Below, in pieces: positions 7,373 to 16,336 of a stretch of 24,678 nt of DNA (the first letter of the stretch is position 1; every line of letters begins with the position of its first letter). A model generated the notes under the pieces. That model had not been told where the DNA came from. It saw nothing but the letters and a program-made list of their open reading frames with translations, and made no database searches. The stretch comes from JBBQAA01 sp038276395 (lineage in GTDB: Bacteria; Actinomycetota; Thermoleophilia; Solirubrobacterales; Solirubrobacteraceae), in contig JBBQAA010000038.1 in assembly GCA_038276395.1 (NCBI GenBank), forward strand, positions 1 to 24,678. Reading direction: 5' to 3'. Both the position numbers and the translations under genes were made by a program.

Positions 7373-8166
7373 CGCCGCCCGCCACCGCCGCCGCCGCCCG
7401 CCGCGCCCAGCCGGCGCCGGCCGCCCCGCGGCGCCCCGCGCGGCGCCGCCTCTCGGGGGCGCTCCGTCCCGCGCCCGCGACCCCGAGGTTGCCCGCGCGC
7501 CCCGTCGGCGTGCCGCGCCCGGGCCCGCGGATCGATCGCGACGGCCTCGCCGCCGGCCTCGGGCGGCGGCTGCGCGAGCTGCCCGACCATCCCCTGCTCA
7601 CCCGCCTGATCGGCGGGCGGGTGTGGATCCCGCTGGTCGCCTTCCTGCTCCTCGGGCTCGTGACGATGCAGGTCTCCCTGCTCAAGCTGAACGCCGGGAT
7701 CGGCCGCGCCGTCGCGCGCCAGGCCGTGCTCGCGCGCGAGAACGCCCAGCTCCGGGCGAGCAACGGCGCCCTCGGCGCCGGGGATCGCCTGCGGGCCGCG
7801 GCGCTCGCCGCGGGCTTCCGCGATCCCGTCGCCGGGACCGTGCGCTTCCTGCGCCACGGCCGGGGCGACGCCGCGCTCGCGCTCTCGCGGATGCGCGCAC
7901 CCTCCGCGGCGACGGCCGTCGTCGCGAGCGCGGCGACGACGCCCCAGCTCGCGGCGTCGGCGCCGGCCGTGGCCGCCACGCCCGTGACACCGTCGGCGCC
8001 GCCGAGCGTCGCGCCCGCGAGCGCCACGGCGCCCGCCCCGACCACGCCCCTCGCCGCACCCGCGGCGAGCGCGCCCGCCACGACGCCCGCGCCCGTCGCC
8101 GCCGCGCCGGCGCCGGCGCCGACCGTCCCCGTCGCGGCCGGCACCGGCGGGGGCGCGGCGCCGTAG
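7369..8166 (+). CDS. ftsL: FtsL-like septum-associated bitopic membrane protein
   Basis: 265 residues. A basic Pro/Ala/Arg-rich cytoplasmic tail (about 1-80) leads to one membrane segment (about 84-103, RVWIPLVAFLLLGLVTMQVS). A short heptad-like segment follows (about 104-135, KLNAGIGRAVARQAVLAREN), then LRAAALAAGFRDPVAGTVRF, the FtsL/DivIC-type end of the coiled coil. From about 175 onward the protein is an Ala/Pro/Thr low-complexity tail. FtsL links FtsQ to the FtsW-FtsI synthase, and the gene is in the expected slot between rsmH and ftsI. GTG 7369 overlaps rsmH by 4 nt, with GGAGG at 7357-7361. The sequence is weakly conserved, so the call rests on topology and position. The extracytoplasmic tail of about 90 residues is unusually long for FtsL. 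Confidence 0.75.
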   Translation: MTPPATAAAARRAQPAPAAPRRPARRRLSGALRPAPATPRLPARPVGVPRPGPRIDRDGLAAGLGRRLRELPDHPLLTRLIGGRVWIPLVAFLLLGLVTMQVSLLKLNAGIGRAVARQAVLARENAQLRASNGALGAGDRLRAAALAAGFRDPVAGTVRFLRHGRGDAALALSRMRAPSAATAVVASAATTPQLAASAPAVAATPVTPSAPPSVAPASATAPAPTTPLAAPAASAPATTPAPVAAAPAPAPTVPVAAGTGGGAAP

Positions 8167-9837
8167 ATGCCCGGTCTGCTCGACCGCCGTATCTCACTGC
8201 TCTTCGCTGGCTTCCTCGCCCTCCTGCTCTTCGGCGCGCTGCGTGCCGGCTACCTCGGGGTGTTCCGCGCCCCGTCCCTCCAGCGCGCGGCCGTCACCCA
8301 GCAGACCCAGCGGGTCGACCTGCCCGCCCCGCGAGGGACGATCGAGGACCGCCGCGGGAAGATCCTCGCCGTCTCCGAGAGCGCGGCCGACATCGCCGTC
8401 ACGCCCTACCTCGTCAAGCGCCCGGTGCCCGCGGCGGCGCGGCTCGCGCCGATCCTCGGCGTGCCCGAGGCCCAGGTCCTCAAGGCGCTCGCCCGGCGCG
8501 ACACCGGGTTCGTCTACCTGGGGCGCGAGGTGAGCTCGGCTCAGGCGGCGCGGATCGAGCGGCTGCGGGTCGACGGCATCCAGATCATCCCGCGCGAGAA
8601 GCGCGAGTACCCGAACTCGTTCCTCGCCTCCCAACTCCTCGGCACCGTGGGCACGGACGGCAACGGCCTGGCCGGGCTCGAGTACGGGATGGACCGGGTG
8701 CTCCGCGGCCGCGACGGCATCCGCTCCGTGGTGAACGACGCCATCGGCCAGCCGATCCAGATCCGCGACACCGAGCCGGCCGCGCCCGGGCTGCCCGTGC
8801 GCCTGACCCTCGACGCGACGCTGCAGGACCGCACCGAGCAGGTGCTCCAGGGCATCGGGGAGACCTACCGGCCGAAGGGCGCGACGGCGATCGTCATGGA
8901 CCCCCGCACCGGCGCCGTCCTCGCCCTGGCCAACTGGCCGCGCGTGGACGCCAACGACCCGAGCGCCGCGCCGGCCGCACTGCACGCGGCGCAGGACCGC
9001 GCCATCTCCTTCACCTACGAGCCGGGCTCGACGTTCAAGGCGTTCACGGTGGCCGGCGCGCTCGAGCAGGGGCTGGTGACGCCGCAGACGCGCTTCGACC
9101 TGCCGGTGGGCATCCGGATCGCCGACCGTACGATCCACGACGCGGAGACCCGCGGCCCCGAGCGGCGCACGGTGGCGCAGATCCTCGCACAGTCGAGCAA
9201 CGTCGGCGCGATCGAGATCGGCCAGCGGCTCGGCGCCGCGCGCTTTGACTACTGGACGCGCCGCTTCGGCTTCGGATCGCGCACCGGGGTGCAGATCCCG
9301 GGGGAGGAGCGCGGGATCATCCTCCGCCACCAGCAGTACTCCGGCTCCTCTATGGGCAACCTGCCGATCGGCCAGGGCGAGTCGGTGACCCCGCTGCAGA
9401 TGGCCACGGCCTACTCCGCGATCGCCAACGGGGGAGTCCTCCGCCCGCCGCGGATCGTCGACTCGATCGGCGGCCGGCGCGTGCCGCTCGCCCGCGGCCA
9501 CCGGGTGATCGACGCGAGCACCGCCGCTAGCCTGCGGCGCATGCTCGAGGGCGTGCTCGCGCCCGGCGGCACGGCCCGCGAGGCGGCGATCCCGGGCTAT
9601 GCGCTGGCGGGCAAGACGGGCACGGCGAACAAGCCGGACCCGATCCACGGCGGCTACTCCACCAGCGCCTACGTGGCCTCGTTCATGGGCTTCGCGCCCG
9701 TGAAGCGACCGAAGCTGCTTGTCTCCGTCGTCGTCGACGAGCCCCAGGGCGCGATCTACGGCGGCGTCGTCGCCGCGCCCGCCTTCCAGCAGATCGTCGC
9801 CTTCGCCATGCCCTACCTGGAGCTCAGCCCGCGGTAG
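8167..9837 (+). CDS. ftsI: Septal peptidoglycan transpeptidase FtsI (class B PBP)
   Basis: 556 residues. A single N-terminal membrane anchor (about 9-27) is followed by the class B dimerisation module (APRGTIEDRRGKILA near 55, then EYPNSFLASQLLGTVG and GLAGLEYGMDRVL). The transpeptidase domain has all three active-site motifs: S288-T-F-K291, S343-S-N345 and K483-T-G485. It cross-links new septal glycan strands and works with FtsW. No PASTA domains are present and the protein ends soon after the transpeptidase fold. ATG 8167 follows the ftsL stop directly (TAGATG), with no clear ribosome site, so translation is probably coupled to ftsL. Two hairpins follow the stop, so this is likely the end of the mraZ unit. 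Confidence 0.95.
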   Translation: MPGLLDRRISLLFAGFLALLLFGALRAGYLGVFRAPSLQRAAVTQQTQRVDLPAPRGTIEDRRGKILAVSESAADIAVTPYLVKRPVPAAARLAPILGVPEAQVLKALARRDTGFVYLGREVSSAQAARIERLRVDGIQIIPREKREYPNSFLASQLLGTVGTDGNGLAGLEYGMDRVLRGRDGIRSVVNDAIGQPIQIRDTEPAAPGLPVRLTLDATLQDRTEQVLQGIGETYRPKGATAIVMDPRTGAVLALANWPRVDANDPSAAPAALHAAQDRAISFTYEPGSTFKAFTVAGALEQGLVTPQTRFDLPVGIRIADRTIHDAETRGPERRTVAQILAQSSNVGAIEIGQRLGAARFDYWTRRFGFGSRTGVQIPGEERGIILRHQQYSGSSMGNLPIGQGESVTPLQMATAYSAIANGGVLRPPRIVDSIGGRRVPLARGHRVIDASTAASLRRMLEGVLAPGGTAREAAIPGYALAGKTGTANKPDPIHGGYSTSAYVASFMGFAPVKRPKLLVSVVVDEPQGAIYGGVVAAPAFQQIVAFAMPYLELSPR

Positions 9838-9840
9838 CGC

Positions 9841-9862
9841 GGGATCGGGGCCGACCGATCCC
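9841..9862 (+). terminator. Hairpin just after ftsI
   Basis: A perfect 8-bp stem, GGGATCGG (9841-9848) with CCGATCCC (9855-9862), and a 6-nt loop, starting 4 bp after the ftsI stop. There is no T-run, as is common in actinobacterial terminators. Confidence 0.6.
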
Positions 9863-9873
9863 TCACCTGCTAC

Positions 9874-9914
9874 GGCGAGCCGGGCGTGGTGATACGTTTC
9901 GTCCCGTGCTCGCC
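9874..9914 (+). terminator. Second hairpin after ftsI
   Basis: GGCGAGC (9874-9880) pairs with GCTCGCC (9908-9914); the stem continues with CGGG (9881-9884) and CCCG (9903-9906) across a 1-nt bulge, leaving an 18-nt loop. In tandem with the preceding hairpin it probably completes termination of the mraZ-ftsI transcript. No T-run follows. Confidence 0.45.
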
Positions 9915-9951
9915 CGACCTGGGAGACAGAGGCGGTTGGTGAGGCTCGCGT

Positions 9952-10562
9952 ATGCCGCACATTCGTGTCTCCCGCTGTATCGGCCCAGCGCGCGGCTCTC
10001 CCTGGTCAATCGCTAGTCGGCGGGTCCGCCTGGCCTTGGTCGCTCTCGCGATGACGCTCGCGTCCCAAGCGCCTGCCGCAGCGCAGGTCAACCATGCCCG
10101 GACGCGTCTCGTGGAGACCGGCGACAAGGTGACAGGGATGGTCTGCTCCACCACCGAGGAGCGGTACCTGCCGCAGGTGCTGCACCTCGAGCAGCGCTGC
10201 ACCTTCAAATCCACCGGCGACGCGGTCGTGCGATTCACGTACTACGGCGGTTCGCTGGCCCCAGGCCGGTCAACTCTGACCGACTCAACCTCGGCGAGAA
10301 TGGTGAGGAGCGGCAGGTGCTGGTTCCTCTTCATAGCGGGAGCAGACCAAGCTGGTCAAGGTGAACGTCGGCCAACTTCGGACTGGCCCGAGGCTCTGGA
10401 GTCGAGCGCAGACGCGGCATCATCGAGGGCGAGCTCGTCTCCGGCCGGCGCGACATCATCCTCGGGCATCAGATCCTCGTACCGGCCGACAACCGGGACC
10501 TCAACCTCATGAGCGACCCGACTGCGGGCGAGATGTTCGTGTCGACGAAGTTCGGGAACTAG
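9952..10562 (+). pseudogene. Exported hypothetical protein gene, broken by three apparent frameshifts
   Basis: ATG 9952 has GAGG at 9941-9944. The first frame gives a signal peptide (core RLALVALAMTLASQAPAAA, cut near AAAQ) and a plausible mature start (VNHARTRLVETGDKVTGMVC). After about 10255 this frame becomes Ser-rich nonsense, while sensible protein continues in other frames: RLNLGENGEERQVLVPLHSG (about 10280-10340), EQTKLVKVNVGQLRTG (10340-10387), then IIEGELVSGRRDIILGHQIL and EMFVSTKFGN ending at TAG 10560-10562. The switches amount to two losses and one gain of a base. The family is not recognised. Base composition is lower in GC than the flanking wall genes. It is either a decayed gene or an error-prone stretch of the assembly. 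It has no evident link to cell-wall synthesis. Confidence 0.6.
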
Positions 10563-10610
10563 GGAACCGCCGCCGCCCACCGGTGGAGACGGCTCGGCAC
10601 CACTGCGGCG

Positions 10611-10645
10611 GGCAGGCGCTGGATACCGGCCGCTACGCGCCTGCC
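10611..10645. terminator. Bidirectional hairpin between convergent genes
   Basis: GGCAGGCGC (10611-10619) is perfectly complementary to GCGCCTGCC (10637-10645) across a 17-nt loop. It lies between the broken exported-protein gene (+) and the small gene ending at 10662 (-), so it could end transcription from both sides. Confidence 0.5.
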
Positions 10646-10661
10646 GGGTTCGCCGTACGCA

Positions 10662-10874
10662 TCAGCGCTGCGGGTCGTTCCCGTAGCCGCGCAGCTCCTC
10701 GCGGTTGCGCGGGGGATGGGGCTCGCTCGTCGAGGGCTCCTGGCCCGCCGCCGGATCGGGGTTCTCCAGGTCGCGGGGGTCGGGGCGGGTCTCGTAGGGG
10801 TCGGGGTACTCGGTCGGGTCCGGGTCCGTGGCCGGGTTGTTCAGCTCGTGGTGCGGGTCGCGGTCGGTCTCCAT
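10662..10874 (-). CDS. Small Asp/Pro-rich hypothetical protein
   Basis: 70 residues, acidic and probably disordered, with repeated D-P units (TDPDPTEYPDPYETRPDP). No signal peptide or membrane segment. Almost every third codon position is G or C on this strand, which matches real genes here and is the main reason to accept it. An AGGG lies 7 nt upstream of its ATG. It is divergent from murE, sharing an upstream region of about 80 bp, and converges on the broken gene before it. Function unknown. The overlapping plus-strand frame that runs into murE has no protein-like features. Confidence 0.6.
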   Translation of the reverse strand: METDRDPHHELNNPATDPDPTEYPDPYETRPDPRDLENPDPAAGQEPSTSEPHPPRNREELRGYGNDPQR

Positions 10875-10939
10875 GGTCTTGCCCTACCCGCCCCGGAGAG
10901 CGCGCACACGGGCGGCCGCGTGAGCGCCGGGCGCGCCCA

Positions 10940-10945
10940 TAGAAT
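10940..10945 (+). promoter_or_regulatory. Candidate -10 element giving a leaderless murE transcript
   Basis: TAGAAT matches the -10 consensus at 5 of 6 positions. Its end lies 5 nt before GTG 10951 and 8 nt before ATG 10954, so the predicted transcript start falls on the start codon itself. No -35 element is evident. Confidence 0.5.
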
Positions 10946-10953
10946 CAGGGGTG

Positions 10954-12383
10954 ATGCGGCTCTCCGAGGTCATGCCGGAGGCGCGAGCCCCGGAGGACCC
11001 GGAGATCGCGAACCTCGCCTTCGACTCCCGGCGGGCGGGGCCGGGGACGCTCTTCTTCTGCGTGCGCGGGTTCACCGCCGACGGCCACGCCTTCGCGCCG
11101 CGGGCGGTGGCCGCGGGAGCGGCGGCGCTCGTCGCCGAGGAGCCGCTCGGCCTCGGCGTGCCCGAGGTGATCGTTCCCGACGCGCGCGCGGCGATGGCGC
11201 CTGTCGCGGCCCGCTTCCACGGCGATCCGACGGCGCGGCTCGACGTCGTCGGCATCACGGGCACGAACGGGAAGACGACGGTCGCCCACATCCTCCGAGG
11301 CCTGCTCGAGGCGGTCGGTCGGCCCTGCGGCCTGCTCGGCACCGTGGGAACGGTGATCGGCGGTGAGGCGCGGGCCGCGGTACGCACGACCCCCGAGGCG
11401 ATAGAGCTCCAAGCCGGCTTCCGCGCGATGGCCGACGGCGGCGACGTCGCGTGCGCGATGGAGGTCTCCTCCCACGCGCTCGAGCTGCACCGCGCCGACG
11501 CGATCCACTTCGCCGTGGCGATCTTCACGAACCTCTCGCAGGACCACCTCGACTTCCACCCGGACATGGAGGCCTACTTCGCGGCCAAGCGCCGGCTCTT
11601 CGCCCTCGCCATGCGCGCGGCGGTCGTCAACCTCGACGACCCCTACGGGGCGCGTATCGCCGGCGAGCTTCCGGCGGCGGTCACCGTGGGGATCGACGCG
11701 CCGGAGGCCGTCCTGCGGGCGCGCGAGGTCCGCAGCGGGCTCGGCGGCTCGGCCTTCACCCTCCGTGCGCCCGAGGGGGAGTGGGAGCTCTTCACGCCTC
11801 TCCCCGGGCGCTTCAACGTGGTCAACGTGCTCTGTGCGCTCGGTGCGGTGCGCGCGCTCGGCGTCCCCCTCGACGCGCTCGCCGGGGCCGTCGCCGCGGT
11901 GGGGCGGGTCCCGGGGCGCCTCGAGCCCGTCGAGGAGGGGCAGGAGTTCGCCGTCCTCGTCGACTACGCGCACACGCCCGACGGCCTCGCCAGCGTGCTG
12001 CGCGCGGCCCGGGGGATGACGGAGGGACGGGTCATCCTCGTCTTCGGCGCCGGCGGGGACCGCGACCGCGCCAAGCGGCCGCTCATGGGCGCGGTCGCCG
12101 CCGAGGAGGCGGACCTCGCCATCGTGACCTCGGACAATCCGCGCTCGGAGGATCCGCACGCGATCATCGCCGAGATCCTCGGTGGCGCGAGGGCGGGGGC
12201 GCTCGAGGTCGAGGCGGACCGCCGCGCCGCCATCCGCCGCGGCTTGGCGGCGGCGGCGCCGGACGATGTCGTCCTCGTCGCCGGCAAGGGCCACGAGCAG
12301 GGGCAGGAGCTGGCGGGCGGGGTCGTGCTGCCCTACGACGATGTCGCCGAGGCCCGCGCCGCGCTCCGCGAGCGGGTGGCGCG

Positions 12384-12387
<4 letters not shown>
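10954..12387 (+). CDS. murE: UDP-MurNAc-L-Ala-D-Glu:meso-DAP ligase MurE
   Basis: 477 residues. The cytoplasmic ligase adds the third residue of the stem peptide. It shows the three Mur-ligase domains: an N-terminal UDP-binding domain (FDSRRAGPGTLFFCVRG), an ATP-binding core with GITGTNGKTT at 100-109, MEVSSHALEL and FTNLSQDHLDFH, and a C-terminal domain with YAHTPDGL and DNPRSEDP (DNPR at 394-397). DNPR marks enzymes that use meso-diaminopimelate rather than lysine. Start: ATG 10954 is preferred, but GTG 10951 one codon upstream is equally possible. The only purine-rich stretch (AGGGG, 10947-10951) is too close to act as a ribosome site, which fits leaderless translation. It overlaps murF by 4 nt (ATGA). 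Confidence 0.96.
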
Positions 12388-13705
<1,318 letters not shown>

Positions 13706-13706
<1 letters not shown>

Positions 13707-14689
13707 TGGGGCTCGGGCGCATCCTCATCTCGGGCACGGCCTCCCTGCTCATCTGCATGTTCGTCGCGCCGCGGTTCATCGCGTTCCTGCGCGATCGCGA
13801 GTTCGGGCAGAACATCCGCGAGGAGGGCCCCGAGGGCCACCGGACGAAGGCGGGCACGCCGACGATGGGCGGGCTCATCATCTTCCTGGCGATCTCCGTC
13901 CCCTTCCTCATCCTCACCGACTACGACTGGCAGTCGATGGGGGTCTTCGCCGTGGCGCTCGCCTGCGCCGCGCTCGGGTTCGCCGACGACTACACGAAGA
14001 TCGTCAGGCGCCGGTCGCTCGGCCTGCGCGGACGCACGAAGCTCGTCGTGACCTTCGCGATCTCGCTCGGCCTGTGGTGGATCGCCCACTACCGGGTCGG
14101 GCTGCCGGACACCATCCGCATCCGCTTCGTCGACGTGACGATCGACGCCGGGATCCTCTACCCCGTCTTCATCTACCTCGTCGTCGCGGGCTCTTCGAGC
14201 GCCGTCAACCTCACCGACGGGCTCGACGGCCTGGCCGCGGGCTGCACGGCGATCGTGCTGCTCGCCTACATCGGTATCACCTTCATCACGATCGGCCCCC
14301 ACACGCGCGACCTCGCGCTGCTCGCCGCCTGCGTCGTCGGCGCCTGCATCGGCTTTCTCTGGTTCAACTCGTTTCCGGCCAACATCTTCATGGGGGACAC
14401 GGGGTCGCTCGGTCTCGGCGGGGGCATCGCCGCCATGGCCGTGATGACGAAGACGGAGGTGCTCCTCGTCCTGCTCGGGGGGATCTTCGTGATCGAGGCG
14501 CTGTCGGTGGCGATCCAGGTCTTCTCCTTCCAGGCCTTCCGCAAGCGCGTCTTCCTGATGGCGCCGATCCACCACCACTTCGAGCTGCTCTCCTGGTCGG
14601 AGACGAAGATCATCCTGCGCTTCTGGATCGTCGCCGCGGCGTGCTCGGCGATCGGCTTCACGCTGTACCAGAGCTCGATCGGGCACTGA
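13706..14689 (+). CDS. mraY: Phospho-MurNAc-pentapeptide transferase MraY
   Basis: 327 residues, integral membrane with about ten hydrophobic segments. It moves phospho-MurNAc-pentapeptide to undecaprenyl phosphate, forming lipid I. Family signatures are clear: EEGPEGHRTKAGTPTMGGL near 35-54, GFADDYTKI (the Asp-Asp pair), NLTDGLDGLAAG, FNSFPANIFMGDTGSLGLGG, and MAPIHHHFEL (the HHH motif). The ATG shares a base with the murF stop. The gene is followed by 345 bp without a gene, a break in an otherwise overlapping cluster, so transcription of murD may be independent. Confidence 0.97.
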
Positions 14690-14797
14690 GGGGCCGAGTT
14701 GCGGTGGCGTTCCGCTCGGGGCGCTCGGTGGTGAGCGGCGCGGGGACCGGGGGCAGGGAGGAGGGGACTCCGGACGGGTGGACTCTCCGGCCGCGGG

Positions 14798-14914
14798 GGC
14801 GTCGTTTCGTTGACCCTGCGCGCTCCGATAGCGTGAGAGCAACAAAGCTGACGCCCCACGTCAGTTTCGTTGACCTCGTCCATCCGGCGGACGCGCACGC
14901 AACGAAGCGACGCC
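14798..14914. repeat. Two 60-bp units made of alternating-orientation motifs
   Basis: Four related motifs lie in the mraY-murD gap. Plus copies: GGCGTCGTTTCGTTGAC at 14798 and CGTCAGTTTCGTTGACC at 14859, sharing GTTTCGTTGACC exactly 60 bp apart (14804-14815, 14864-14875). Minus copies: GCAACAAAGCTGACGCC at 14839-14855 and GCAACGAAGCGACGCC at 14899-14914, also exactly 60 bp apart. The first and last copies are complementary at 14 of 16 positions. Each unit is therefore a loose palindrome, and the pair is a tandem duplication. Identity unknown; it resembles a REP-type or protein-binding array more than a coding relic. The rest of the gap (14690-14797, 14915-15022) shows nothing further. Confidence 0.7.
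14840..14873 (+). terminator. Strong stem-loop between the two repeat units
   Basis: CAACAAAGCTGACG (14841 region, beginning at 14840) can pair with CGTCAGTTTCGTTG (14860-14873) around a 5-nt loop (CCCCA). The 14-position stem has one mismatch and one G-U pair. It could terminate the murE-murF-mraY transcript, but there is no T-run and it is formed by the repeat copies, so it may instead be a DNA-level palindrome. Confidence 0.45.
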
Positions 14915-15022
14915 CGGGGCGCGCCCGCCGCGAGCGCCCGTTCCCCCTCCTTCTTCCTGGGCCAGCCTCTGGAGCGGCGCCGCGGCGCCCCGCGGGAGAC
15001 CGGAGCCGTCCGCACCGGCCCC

Positions 15023-15028
15023 GACAAT
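15023..15028 (+). promoter_or_regulatory. Candidate -10 element giving a leaderless murD transcript
   Basis: GACAAT ends 6 nt before GTG 15035, so a start 7 nt after the hexamer would be the first base of the start codon. No ribosome binding site precedes this GTG and no -35 is evident. The same GACAATCC word occurs upstream of ftsZ. Confidence 0.45.
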
Positions 15029-15034
15029 CCCACC

Positions 15035-16336
15035 GTGATTCCGCGACCGCCCCTGCCCGGCGGGCCCTATCTCGTGCTCGGACTCGCGCGCTCCGGGGTG
15101 GCGGCGGCACTCGCGCTGGCCGCGCGCGGGGAGGAGGTCATGGGCGCGGACGCCGGGGATCCCGAGGTGGGAAGGCTTACGGCCGCCGGCGTCGAAGTGG
15201 CGAGGGGTGCCGCCGGCGACCACCTCGTCCCCCGGGCCCGGACGCTCGTCAAGAGCCCGGGCGTGCCCGCCGATGCCCCGGCGGTCCGGGCGGCTCGCGC
15301 CGCCGGGCTCACCGTGCTCGGCGAGCTCGAGCTCGGATGGCGGATGCTCGCGAACCCGTTCGTCGCGGTGACGGGGACCAACGGCAAGACGACGACCTCG
15401 GAGCTCGTCGGCGCCATCCTCCGCGCCGACGGCCGCGCCGTCGCGGTGGCGGGGAACGTCGGCCACGCCGTCTCCGCGCTCGCCGCCCCCGGGATCCCGG
15501 CGGACACGTGGGTCGTGGCCGAGGCGTCCTCCTTCCAGCTCGAGGACACGCTCGCCTTCCGCCCCGAGGTGGCCCTGCTGCTCAACCTGACCCCGGATCA
15601 CGTCGACCGCCACGGCACCTTCGAGGCCTACGTCGCGGCCAAGCTCAGGATCTTCGAGAACCAGCAGCGCGCGGACGTCGCCGTCTGGCCGGCCGGGCTG
15701 CCGCTCGAGCTCGCCTCCCAGAGCGTGACCTTCGGCCCCGGCGGCACGCTCGAGGAGCACGACGGCGCGCTGTGGTACGCGGGCGAGCGGCTGATCGAGA
15801 CCGTCGAGGTCCGCCTGCCGGGGCCCCACAACCGCCTAAACGCGATGGCCGCCGCCGGCGCCTGCCTGACCCTCGGCGCCGCGCCCGGTTCCGTCCGCGA
15901 GACGCTCGCCACCTTCGCCGGGGTGCCGCACCGGCTCGAGGAGGTCGCCGAGCGCGACGGGGTCCTCTTCGTCAACGACTCGAAGGCCACGAACGTCGAC
16001 TCGACGCTCGTCGCGCTGCGCGCCTACGAGCGCCCGGTCCATCTGATCCTCGGCGGGCAGGGCAAGGATCAGGACTTCTCCCCGCTGCGCACGGCGGTCG
16101 CCCGCGCCTGCCAGAGCGTCCACCTGATCGGGGAGGACGCGGAGCGGATCGCCGCGGCGCTCGCCGACGTCCACGTCCCGATGTACCGCGACGAGGACCT
16201 CGAGCGCGCCGTGGCTGCCGCCCGCGCCGCCGCCGAGCCCGGCGACCTGGTCCTGCTCTCACCCGCCTGCGCCTCCTTTGACCAGTTCGCGGACTTCGAG
16301 GCGCGCGGCGACGCCTTCCGTGAGCTCGTCAGGTGA
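15035..16336 (+). CDS. murD: UDP-MurNAc-L-Ala:D-Glu ligase MurD
   Basis: 433 residues. It adds D-glutamate to UDP-MurNAc-L-Ala. The Rossmann-like N-domain starts at once (YLVLGLARSGVAAALAL, with VKSPGVP). The central domain has VTGTNGKTTTSEL (Lys118), AGNVGHAVSAL, EASSFQLEDT, and NLTPDHVDRHGTFEAY. The C-domain has PHRLEEVAERDGVLFVNDSKATN, LILGGQGKDQDF and LLSPACASFDQF. The frame remains open upstream, but GTG 15035 places the conserved GLARSG near residue 14, as expected for the family, and the upstream translation is meaningless. A -10-like element at 15023-15028 suggests leaderless expression. It overlaps ftsW by 4 nt (GTGA). Confidence 0.95.
   Translation: MIPRPPLPGGPYLVLGLARSGVAAALALAARGEEVMGADAGDPEVGRLTAAGVEVARGAAGDHLVPRARTLVKSPGVPADAPAVRAARAAGLTVLGELELGWRMLANPFVAVTGTNGKTTTSELVGAILRADGRAVAVAGNVGHAVSALAAPGIPADTWVVAEASSFQLEDTLAFRPEVALLLNLTPDHVDRHGTFEAYVAAKLRIFENQQRADVAVWPAGLPLELASQSVTFGPGGTLEEHDGALWYAGERLIETVEVRLPGPHNRLNAMAAAGACLTLGAAPGSVRETLATFAGVPHRLEEVAERDGVLFVNDSKATNVDSTLVALRAYERPVHLILGGQGKDQDFSPLRTAVARACQSVHLIGEDAERIAAALADVHVPMYRDEDLERAVAAARAAAEPGDLVLLSPACASFDQFADFEARGDAFRELVR

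Noticed and set aside
8194..9960. 588-residue open frame on the minus strand opposite ftsI
   Set aside because: It mirrors ftsI, whose three active-site motifs are intact. The translation is His/Arg/Gly-rich with no recognisable family.
10577..10586. Palindrome CCACCGGTGG
   Set aside because: Only 10 bp, no partner copy and no position-specific context; expected often in DNA of this composition.
5530..10684. CGGGTCGTTCCCG shared by 5529-5541 and the end of the small Asp/Pro-rich gene (about 10672-10684)
   Set aside because: The second copy encodes ordinary codons and the word is short and GC-rich, so chance is a sufficient explanation.
10716..11366. 216-residue plus-strand frame across the murE start
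   Set aside because: It overlaps the small minus-strand gene and then murE out of frame; no domain is visible.
14798..14914. CRISPR array in the mraY-murD gap
   Set aside because: Only two same-strand copies, motif of about 12-17 bp, alternating orientation and no cas genes.
14870..15034. Longer murD with 55 extra N-terminal residues
   Set aside because: The extra codons read through the repeat units and are not protein-like; MurD starts directly with the nucleotide-binding strand.
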